A DNA stretch of 19,963 nucleotides from Planctomycetaceae bacterium (GTDB lineage Bacteria > Planctomycetota > Planctomycetia > Pirellulales > Thermoguttaceae): positions 1 to 19,963 of the forward strand of contig JAISJZ010000309.1 of the NCBI GenBank assembly GCA_031261125.1, written 5' to 3'. Both the position numbers and the translations under genes were made by a program. The notes under the pieces were generated by a model. That model searched no databases, was not told the origin of the DNA, and was given only the letters and a program-made list of their open reading frames with translations. Positions 1-7,600 of this stretch are shown here, piece by piece (within the stretch, counting starts at the first letter, position 1; each line of letters begins with the position of its first letter).

Positions 1-516
1 AACGACCAACTTCTCTGCGAAATGACGCAGCCGCCGCTTTCCAGTATTCCGCTCGAAGCGGAAAACGCTGGATTCGCCGCCGCTCAAATGCTCGACCAAT
101 TGATGCTGGGACAAACGCCGCCGTCGAAAACCGTTTTGTTCAAACCGTTTCCTGTTATTGCACGAGATTCGACCGAATCGATAAGCGTTTCCGATTCTCA
201 CGTTATTAGAGCACTCGATTTCATCCGCGTCAATGCCGGAATGAATATTCGAGTCAGCGATGTTGCCGAGCATATTGGTCTCACACGGCAGGGATTGGAA
301 AAGCCGTTCAAGCGGGAACTCGGTCATTCGATTATGGAGGAAATCAAGCAAGTTCGAATGAGAACTATTCGTTCGCTTGTCGGTCAAACGTCCGTTCCGT
401 TTCAGGACATTGCAACGCAATGCGGCTTCGAATGCACAAATCACCTCGGTATCATCTTCAAGAAGGAAGTCGGTATGACAATGAGCGAATATCGGGACAG
501 AAATCATTCCACGTAA
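1..516 (+). CDS. XylR-like AraC-family regulator, 3' part
   Basis: The frame is open from the first base, so the gene begins outside the window and only its last 171 codons are visible. Residues 1-57 look like the end of a LacI/periplasmic-binding-type sensor domain: a PPLSSIPL segment, then AENAGFAAAQMLDQLM, then a PPSKTVLFKP stretch. The rest is an AraC-type double helix-turn-helix. The first helix pair surrounds IRVSDVAEHIGLTRQGLE, the second surrounds DIATQCGFECTNHLGIIFKK, and the end GMTMSEYR matches the family's G.TP..YR signature. A sensor domain fused to an AraC reader is typical of the XylR-like sugar-responsive activators that are abundant in planctomycetes. The target sugar and regulon cannot be read from this fragment. 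No catabolic genes follow; the next downstream genes are a toxin-antitoxin pair. Confidence 0.8.
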   Translation, partial: NDQLLCEMTQPPLSSIPLEAENAGFAAAQMLDQLMLGQTPPSKTVLFKPFPVIARDSTESISVSDSHVIRALDFIRVNAGMNIRVSDVAEHIGLTRQGLEKPFKRELGHSIMEEIKQVRMRTIRSLVGQTSVPFQDIATQCGFECTNHLGIIFKKEVGMTMSEYRDRNHST

Positions 517-774
517 TTTTACTTGAAACAATAATGAAATGCAGAATTTACATTGGAACGTACACGGCAGGACCGGCACATTAGTCCTGCGGGAGATTAT
601 CTCGTTGTTTCGAATTATCGCGGCGGCGAGTCCGACTACCCGGTCGAAGGTGGCAGAGCAACCGGAGATGCGGACTGGCGAGTGCGTCTCCGCCGGGGTT
701 GGTAGTATCTGACATTCTGCGTCTCTCTTCGAGATTGCGGCTGACGGGGTCTGCTTTGTAAGGATCTTTGCTAA

Positions 775-806
775 ATGTCATCAAATACTTATGTCATCAA
801 ATACTT
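775..806. repeat. Perfect 16-bp tandem duplication
   Basis: Two identical, directly abutting copies of ATGTCATCAAATACTT occupy 775-790 and 791-806. They lie about 60 bp upstream of the -35 box of the toxin-antitoxin promoter. They could be paired binding sites (iteron-like or for a regulator) or simply a recent slippage duplication. I see no further copy nearby. Confidence 0.85.
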
Positions 807-823
807 CACACCTGCATTTTACC

Positions 824-843
824 GTTTTTTTTCATAAAAAAAC
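824..843. repeat. A/T hairpin upstream of the toxin-antitoxin promoter
   Basis: GTTTTTTT (824-831) and AAAAAAAC (836-843) form an 8-bp inverted repeat around the loop TCAT, about 25 bp before the -35 box. Read from either strand it ends in a T-run, so it could act as a weak bidirectional terminator. It could equally serve as an A-tract/UP-like element that strengthens the promoter. Confidence 0.5.
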
Positions 844-867
844 AATCGGGATATTGGGAAAAACAGG

Positions 868-895
868 TTGACATTTGCGGCTGTTATTTTATAAT
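868..895 (+). promoter_or_regulatory. Consensus sigma-70 promoter of the toxin-antitoxin module
   Basis: TTGACA (868-873) and TATAAT (890-895) both match the bacterial consensus exactly and are 16 bp apart. Transcription would start near 902, giving a leader of about 15 nt. That leader would consist almost entirely of the strong ribosome-binding site AAAGGAGG at 904-911, which sits 5 nt before the ATG at 917. No other promoter or ribosome-binding site in the window is this close to consensus. Confidence 0.75.
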
Positions 896-916
896 GGGCG
901 GCGAAAGGAGGACGCT

Positions 917-1135
917 ATGCAAGCCGATAGAATTGAAAAGCCCGCTACAAGCGGCGATTATCACTTCGACGAGAACGAGCCGTGGACACCGGCGGTTCCC
1001 GTTGAGGACGACCCTTTTTTTACACCGGAACGGCTGGTACGTTTGCAGCAGCACATCGCCAAGCAGGACCCGCGGCGGTCGATAACGTTGACCTCTCAAC
1101 AAGTTCACGCCATCATCAACATTTTTGAGCAATGA
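917..1135 (+). CDS. Putative antitoxin of a YoeB-type module
   Basis: This 72-residue acidic protein begins at the ATG placed 5 nt after AAAGGAGG. An in-frame upstream ATG at 875 would overlap the -10 box and is rejected. The gene overlaps the toxin start in an ATGA junction, so the two are translationally coupled in the usual antitoxin-first order. The segment around residues 31-46 (DDPFFTPERLVRLQQH) resembles the toxin-binding tail found in RelB/YefM-like antitoxins, where a PFFSEEN-like motif is followed by an amphipathic helix. The usual N-terminal Phd/YefM DNA-binding fold is not seen: the first 30 residues are short, polar and proline-rich. The role as antitoxin is inferred mainly from position and this tail. 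How the operon is autoregulated without a DNA-binding domain is open. Confidence 0.7.
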   Translation: MQADRIEKPATSGDYHFDENEPWTPAVPVEDDPFFTPERLVRLQQHIAKQDPRRSITLTSQQVHAIINIFEQ

Positions 1136-1389
1136 GCATCACGTTTCGCGACGGAGTTGTTAATGATATGCTTGGACTTTGTAATGATTCCAAACTGCGA
1201 AAACGACTCAACCGTTTGATAGCGGAAATAGAGCGCGACCCTTTTGGCGGTTTTGCCAAAGCGGAACCGCTCAAGGGCAATAGGGCAGGTCGTTGGTCAA
1301 AACGGATAGACGAAAAGCACCGTATCGTTTATACGGTCACGGACGGAGTTGTTGAAATCGTCGAGTGCGGCGGACATTACGAAGGTTGA
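1132..1389 (+). CDS. yoeB: YoeB-type mRNA interferase toxin
   Basis: This 85-residue protein aligns along its length with the Txe/YoeB family, ribosome-dependent endonucleases that cleave mRNA in the A site. Recognisable segments are RDPFGGFAKAEPLKGN, GRWSKRIDEKHRIVYTV and the C-terminal ECGGHYEG. The residues equivalent to E. coli YoeB Glu46, Arg65, His83 and Tyr84 are present as Glu45, Arg64, His82 and Tyr83, so the enzyme looks catalytically intact. Family members are typically about 84 residues, so it is full length. Translation is coupled to the upstream antitoxin through ATGA. Its stop lies 3 bp from the stop of the convergent fliD. Such modules act as stress-response or plasmid/genomic-island stabilising elements. 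Confidence 0.92.
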   Translation: MSITFRDGVVNDMLGLCNDSKLRKRLNRLIAEIERDPFGGFAKAEPLKGNRAGRWSKRIDEKHRIVYTVTDGVVEIVECGGHYEG

Positions 1390-1392
1390 CGA

Positions 1393-4300
1393 TTAAGCCG
1401 AAGTGCTGTTCGACGACCACATCGACGCAATGCCCGACACCGTACTCATATCGCTCGACATCTTCGCCATCGCTTGTTCCATTATGTAGAATTTATTCAG
1501 CATCTGTTGACGTTTCACCGCAAGCCGGTCTGTCAAAAACGTAATCCGCTCTTCGCTGGAGTCAATTTTGCGTCCGAGCGTTGTCAACTCCCGCGACACG
1601 ATGCCGTAATCGGGGTCGGTCAGCGAATTTGCGGCATCGGCGAACTTCTGCGCCCAGCCGTACTTCGTTGTTGTTTTTTCGCCGTTTGCGTCCGTCGTTT
1701 CTGTTGCCCGGTAAAAGAAATCGCGGATACCGTCGGGATTGCTTTCGTACAAACTTTCAAAAACCGTCTCATCAAATTTCAGCAGTCCCTTGGAAATCAC
1801 GGCACCGGTTTCCTCGTCGTACTGCACCGGTTCAATCGAAATACCGAGAGATTGCAGCGAATTGATGCCCGGTACGTCATAAATCCGCTTTAAGAGCGCG
1901 TCGGACATTACCCGGTCGAATTGTTTTGCCGCCATATTAAACGTCAGTACGTTGCCGGACGCGGTGCTTACGTCAACGTAGGCGGTTTGTTCTGCCCATT
2001 TTTCCTTGAACGCGTTGTAGTTGTCAACGAATGCTTGCAGCGATACTTTGATGTCAATGCTGGATTTTTCGCTTGATACCGTTACCGGCTCTTCGCTTGT
2101 TCCTGTTACGGTCAGGTCGACACCATTGATAATTCCTTTGAAGGTGTTTGTACCCGACGACATCACCAAACCGCCGGAACTTTTGGCATCGCCGTAAACG
2201 AGTTTTGCGTCCTTCGCTTCGGTCATATTTTCCGTTGTCAAGCCCAGACAGGACAAGTCGATATTGAATCCCGCCGCCGCCCCGGTCGAATTGCCGGAAA
2301 TTGCCAAACGGAACGGCGTGTCGCTGCCGTCCGAAACAATCGAAGCGGTGAAGTTGCCTTTGACATCGTTTATTTTTTGCCGGATACTGTCGAGCGAATC
2401 GGTTTCAAGAACTTCAATCGAGTACGACGCTGCGGCGTTGATTTGCTGCCGACCGTTGACTTTGTTGTTGATGTTTCCCGTACCGGCAATTCCTAAATCG
2501 GCGCAGAATTTCGACACATTGTCGTCCATTACCTGGAAACTTTTTTCGCCGTTGCCGTAGTCCTCTAACAAAATACCGTCTCCGGCATCGTTAATTCTCG
2601 CCAAGATTTTCGTACTTTGGCTGTTGATGGCGTTGATAACATCGCCGACGGTCTGAACCCTTTTGGGGTCAACCGTTATTTCCGCTTTCTGTCCCAGCGA
2701 ATCGGTCAAAATGATTTTTCCGCCGCTCATCGTTACGCCTTTTCCGCCGTTCATCGAGGAAAGTTTCGTATTTGCCGAAACAACCTGCATTTTCAAACTG
2801 TCGCCGCTTACTTGTGATTGAGCGGCGTTGATATTCAAGCCGAACGATGAGGCGATATTCGGGCTTGTTGTCGTTGACGTTGTCTCCTCTTCTCCGGTTT
2901 CTTCGTTAACGGTTGTCGTTTCCGTTACCGTTGTCTTATCCCGAAAAATAATAGCGGACGATGTACTGCCGGTGGTATCCGTTAATTGCAAAGCGGTCTT
3001 GGCATCGTTCAGCGATACGTTGAGACCGACACCGGTACCGCTTAATTTTTGATTCAGAATATAGACCGCATCGTTCAGCGTTTGAATCATTCCTAATTCT
3101 TCATCCGTGAACGAGAGCGTTGCCGCATTGCCTGCTCTGTCCTGCACCTGAATTTCTCCGGCAGTTGCGGCAGACAGTCCCATTCCGCCGTTCATACTTG
3201 CCATCAGCGGCGAATCAAGTGTTCCGATGAGGTTCCGGGTTTGAAATACGCCGTCCGCCGCGGTCAACGACGTTTCATTGCCGCTTGTCAAACCGAGCGA
3301 ACGCAGAACCGGATTAGCCGTTGTCGCTGGCTGTGTCAACGTTGTGCTGCCGGCACCTTCGGAGGTATCGGTGAAAACCAGTCCGCGGCCGTCGGCACTA
3401 ATCGACGCAATGATTTTACCGGTGTTACCGTTCGCGTCCGGGGAATTATTTACCGTATTGATTAAATCGCCGATGCTCAATTCTTTTTTGAATTCCGGTG
3501 CGCCTGCGTCAATCTCGGCTTGCGTTGAACGGTAATTGAAATCAACCGTTACCGTTGAACCGTCTTTACAGGTGAAGACCATATCTGCCCAGAGGGGGTC
3601 GGTAACAATACCGTTGCCGTCGTTCAGGGTGCTTAAACTTGTCTTTTCGCCGATTTTGTAAATGCTCTGTCCGGCTGCCTGTCCGCTCCCGTCCAGTGTT
3701 AAACCGGCAATACCGAGCGAGGCGGCAGTGCTTCCGCCGGCTGTTTCCTGAACGATAAACTTCGACGGGTCGCCGCCGCTCAAATCGGTTAAAACAAGAT
3801 GGTCGCCGTCCAGTGATGCCTGAACGTCAATTTCATTCGTGTTGTTGATAGTATCGACAACGTCCTGCATCGTGATTGCACTGCGGAGGTCAATCACCGC
3901 CCGTGTTCCGCTGCCGTCCGTTATACGGATTTGCCCCTTCGCCATACCTTGTCCGCCGTTGATGGTTGACAAGTCAACGTTCTTTCCTAAATTCCACGTT
4001 TTACCGATGGTAATTGTGCCGGTCTTTCCGAGCGGAGTTGAATCGCTGCTTACTCCTTGTGCAATCGTTTGCTGTGTTGCCGCAAGTTGAATCGGCGTGA
4101 AGGAATACGTTCCCTGTACCGGCGAACCGTTTTTTACTGCTTTTAAGAGCGAGTCGTTGCTGGTCGAAACATCGCAGCGGTTGAACGGTTCGGGCTTGTT
4201 CAGGTTGGCAATCATATACGCTGCCGTCTGAAACATAATGGACAGGGCTGCTAATGCGTCTTCCTGCGCTTTGAGAGCATCGGTGCGTACTTGCAGATTA

Positions 4301-4395
4301 TCGCGCGGAGCGGCATCAACGGCGATGAGTTGGTTCACCAGCGATACATAGTCGATGCCGGAAATTAAACCGACGCTGCTCTGAACACCTGCCAC
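1393..4395 (-). CDS. fliD: Flagellar filament cap protein FliD (hook-associated protein 2)
   Basis: FliD forms the cap at the tip of the growing flagellar filament and catalyses flagellin folding and insertion. Residues 1-115 form the FliD N-terminal domain (GLISGIDYVSLVNQLIAVD, then a helical stretch), and residues 740-985 form the C-terminal domain with its long closing helices. Between them lie four copies of the flagellin hook IN motif, each starting with an N[G/D]G.G turn near residues 146, 258, 402 and 549. At 1000 residues the protein is about twice enterobacterial FliD (468), mostly from the central repeats. A Thr/Glu low-complexity run at 487-511 interrupts the middle. The start is GTG with no Shine-Dalgarno sequence. 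The roughly 200 bp upstream show no clear sigma-28 or sigma-54 promoter. No fliS or flagellin gene is adjacent. Confidence 0.93.
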   Translation of the reverse strand: MAGVQSSVGLISGIDYVSLVNQLIAVDAAPRDNLQVRTDALKAQEDALAALSIMFQTAAYMIANLNKPEPFNRCDVSTSNDSLLKAVKNGSPVQGTYSFTPIQLAATQQTIAQGVSSDSTPLGKTGTITIGKTWNLGKNVDLSTINGGQGMAKGQIRITDGSGTRAVIDLRSAITMQDVVDTINNTNEIDVQASLDGDHLVLTDLSGGDPSKFIVQETAGGSTAASLGIAGLTLDGSGQAAGQSIYKIGEKTSLSTLNDGNGIVTDPLWADMVFTCKDGSTVTVDFNYRSTQAEIDAGAPEFKKELSIGDLINTVNNSPDANGNTGKIIASISADGRGLVFTDTSEGAGSTTLTQPATTANPVLRSLGLTSGNETSLTAADGVFQTRNLIGTLDSPLMASMNGGMGLSAATAGEIQVQDRAGNAATLSFTDEELGMIQTLNDAVYILNQKLSGTGVGLNVSLNDAKTALQLTDTTGSTSSAIIFRDKTTVTETTTVNEETGEEETTSTTTSPNIASSFGLNINAAQSQVSGDSLKMQVVSANTKLSSMNGGKGVTMSGGKIILTDSLGQKAEITVDPKRVQTVGDVINAINSQSTKILARINDAGDGILLEDYGNGEKSFQVMDDNVSKFCADLGIAGTGNINNKVNGRQQINAAASYSIEVLETDSLDSIRQKINDVKGNFTASIVSDGSDTPFRLAISGNSTGAAAGFNIDLSCLGLTTENMTEAKDAKLVYGDAKSSGGLVMSSGTNTFKGIINGVDLTVTGTSEEPVTVSSEKSSIDIKVSLQAFVDNYNAFKEKWAEQTAYVDVSTASGNVLTFNMAAKQFDRVMSDALLKRIYDVPGINSLQSLGISIEPVQYDEETGAVISKGLLKFDETVFESLYESNPDGIRDFFYRATETTDANGEKTTTKYGWAQKFADAANSLTDPDYGIVSRELTTLGRKIDSSEERITFLTDRLAVKRQQMLNKFYIMEQAMAKMSSDMSTVSGIASMWSSNSTSA

Positions 4396-4598
4396 GGGAG
4401 TAAGTTGTTAGTTGATTGGGAGGTACGCTGTTAGTTATCGGTAATTTAACCGTTCGGATAACACTGTTTGCTCTTAACGCAAGGAACAAACGGATTACGG
4501 CACATAGAGAATATACACAAAATTTACGGTACAGCGGCGGAAAAACAGAAATGTTCCGGCAATTTAGAGAAAATGCCGCCGTAAAACCGGTATAAACG

Positions 4599-4624
4599 AA
4601 AAACCCCGCCGGCAAGCGGCGGGG
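4599..4624 (-). terminator. Rho-independent terminator of the autotransporter gene
   Basis: On the minus strand an 8-bp GC stem (CCCCGCCG / CGGCGGGG) with the 5-nt loop CTTGC is followed directly by TTTTT. It starts about 25 bp after the autotransporter stop codon, as expected for an intrinsic terminator. It also insulates fliD, which is transcribed in the same direction further on. Confidence 0.88.
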
Positions 4625-4648
4625 CTGAATAGTATGAACCGCGTTCCG

Positions 4649-7600
4649 TCAGAACCGGTAATCATATCCGACAGTTGTCGAAATTTCGTTCTGTCCGCCG
4701 GCGCGGTCTGCGTAAATATCGCCGTTGACATTCACAAACAGCGACCGGCTGCGCTGGTCGTCAAAGTAATAATTGCCGCCGCCGCGAATTGTGAAAACAT
4801 TCTGCCCCAAATTCGTACCATACAACCGCGTTCCTGATTTCGATGCCGGATAGAACACACTCACTTCCGGCATTGATTGTCCGCCAATTCTATTAGAATA
4901 CGCAACACCGGCGAACATATCGCCGCGGCGGTACCGCTGTTGTGCGTCAATGCCGACCGTTGCATACAACCGGGTCAGCGATGCGCTGGAATACGCCCTG
5001 TACTCCGCCGATTCGGAATTTTCCACCGCACCTTGCGTGCCGGCGTACATCAAGTCGAAACCAAAATGTCCCCGCCAAACGGTCGAACCGATAAGTACCG
5101 GCCGTCCCAGTTCGATGCTCGTTTCAAACGTGTCGCCGCGGTACTTCGCTTTGTACAAGTACCGGGTATCATTGCGCGTCGATTTGTAATCCTGATAACC
5201 GACACCGAGGTATCCTTTCAGTTCCCACATTCCGTAAATTCGTTTGCCGAAATAGAACCCGGCATAACTGTCGCATAACTCGATTTTATCGTAAGAGTTT
5301 TTCAACAGCGGTGCCTCAAAGCCGCCGGTGATACCCATTGAAAGCCAATTCGTTGACAGGAAGGAATAACCGACCTGAACGCCGAACGAAGAGAACTTCC
5401 ACGGATTCAAGGTGTGAAAAGTGCTTTCATACTCCGTAGTGCGCTCATACAAGTTGCCCCACAAATGGTCAACGGACGATGCCGCTTGTCCGCGGGTTTG
5501 TTCACTTTGCTGTTCGCTGCGCAGACGCAGCGGTTTCAGTCCGAGGTACCGTCCGCCGGAAAGTTCTTTGTCAATTTGGTCGAACACTTTGCGGTGAACC
5601 ATTGTTTGCGGCATTACAATACTCATTGCAACGGAATCGCTCAATGCCCGCGGATTGCGCCGGTGATAACCGATAACGTTCACTTCGCCCCGCGTGGAAT
5701 AATCCAGTACGAAATCGTAAAACGGACTCCATTCATTATTGACGGAAGCGAACTGCTTATCTGCGTCCAACTCGCCGTATTTCAGTACCGTCCAGCCGTC
5801 CATTATGTCGGGATAATTTGCTTCCGCACTGGACGTAACCGGTGTAAAGACCGCACCGTTCAGATTCACGCGTCCCTTGACGGTTAGGTACGGCGAGTCC
5901 TCTTCCCGAACACCGGCGTACCAAGTGTAAGACGACCCCAGATTGAACTGAACGTTGCTATAAACGGTTCCGGTACCGCCGAGCGTTGCTCCGTCATTGA
6001 CGATTACGTCCGAATGAGTGAGCGTTCCGTCGAGGTACAATTTTCCATCATTGATAACGGTATCGCCGCGGTAATCGTTTGTACCACTTAACAGTAATGC
6101 CGCATCGCCGCTTTTGATAAGTCCGCCGCTGCCGGTTAACCGGGACGAAATTGCAAGATTTTGCTCCGTTTCCAGCCGGATTGAATTGCCGCCGGTCATC
6201 GACATCGGCAGTGTCAAATCAGAAATGACCGCTGTGTTTTTCAGTGTCCCGCCGTCAAAGATGATGCCGCCGGTTCCCAAATTTTTTACCGAATCAAATG
6301 CAACCGTTCCCTCGGTTAACGTCAAACCGCCGGAGAACGAATTACTGCCGGTCAATGTCAGTGCCGCTTCGCCTGTCTTCGTTAATCCGCCGATTCCGCT
6401 GACAGTACCGGTTTGTTTCCAGTTCTTATTTGTTTGAATAACACCCGTACCGCCGTTCAAAATGATATTCCGGTTGTTGGTGATTGCCGCAGTGTTTTCA
6501 AACACGGTGCCGCCGGACATTTCGACATCGCCTCTGCCGAGCGAATTGATGTTCGCCAGCGACAATGTTCCTTCTTCTAATTTTGTTGTTCCTGCGTATC
6601 CGCCGGTACCTTGCAGCGTTAGTTTTGCGGTACCGGTTTTGCGAAGTCCGCCGGTGCCGGTCATTGCCGACGCTGCGCCAAGCGTTGTATCCGTTGCCGT
6701 GTCAAGCCAAGCATCATTATTGCCGGCGGAAGTGATATATTGGCTAATGATGATTTCTTGTTCTTTATTTTCCGTATAAAGTTTTCCGCCGTCAAATGTA
6801 ATCGTACCGGTTCCAAGCACTGCCGCGCTGCCGATGCTGACTGTTCCTTCCTTGATAACCGTCCCGCCGGTGTAATCGTTCAATACATTCGTCAACTTTA
6901 CCGACGTATCGCCGACTTTAACGACCTGACCGGCACCGGAAATTTCATTATCATATACTCCGTTAAAGTTCAGGTTCAGATTAGCGTTCTTATCCACGTT
7001 CACCGCACCATCTCCCGTTGCTTCGGCGTTCGTCAACAGCAGCGTTCCTTGTTTGACATCGGTGCCGCCGCGGTAGGTGTTCGCCGCCGCCAATTCCAAC
7101 GTGCCGCGTCCTGCTTTGGTCAACTTCTTGCCGCCGGCAGTTATATCTTCTAATACAGCGTTCACCTTGAAATAGTCCGGTGCATCCGTACCGGTTTCTA
7201 CCGTGAACGTACCGTTCCCATCCGAAGGATTACTTTTGTTCCACGTCAGCGCAACGGTGCCTTCGTACTTCGTCCGGTTCGGATTAAAGCCGAATGATGC
7301 CGTCAGATAATCCACATCTGCCGGCAGTGCAGGATTTTCCGCAAAATTGCCGGTAATCGCATTGTCCGAATTCAAAACAACAAAATGCTGTTCGCTTTCC
7401 GCAACACCGGCGATTTTGATATTTACGCCGCTGCCGAGCGTAATGTTATGAGCGTCAATGTTCGGCACGATGGAATTCGCCGCAACGGCTAACGTTGTAC
7501 CGTCTTCAAACACGACGCTGCCGGTTGTTTTGAAGGACTCCGGCGAGTTCACAACGAATTCGCCGTTCCGCACAGTCAAATCGCCGGTGTAATTATCGGT

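Larger units (their letters stand above)
517..867. other. Intergenic region without a recognisable gene
   Basis: About 350 bp separate the regulator from the toxin-antitoxin promoter. A 7-bp inverted repeat (GCAGGAC 567-573, GTCCTGC 584-590, 10-nt loop) lies 50 bp after the regulator stop, but no T-run follows it. Between about 590 and 770 the sequence looks GC-richer than its flanks, and short frames on both strands encode arginine-rich peptides with no recognisable domain. I read this part as non-coding or decayed. From 775 onward it becomes A/T-rich and holds a tandem repeat and an A/T palindrome, listed separately. Confidence 0.5.

Noticed and set aside
567..590. Inverted repeat after the regulator as a terminator
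   Set aside because: The 7-bp stem has a 10-nt loop and is not followed by T residues, so it was only mentioned in the intergenic note.
581..784. A 67-codon minus-strand frame in the gene-free stretch
   Set aside because: The peptide is arginine-rich and low in structure, with no recognisable family; I could not support it as a gene.
4396..4598. Sigma-28 or sigma-54 flagellar promoter before fliD
   Set aside because: No TAAA-N15-GCCGATAA-like or TGGCAC-N5-TTGC-like pair was found on the minus strand.
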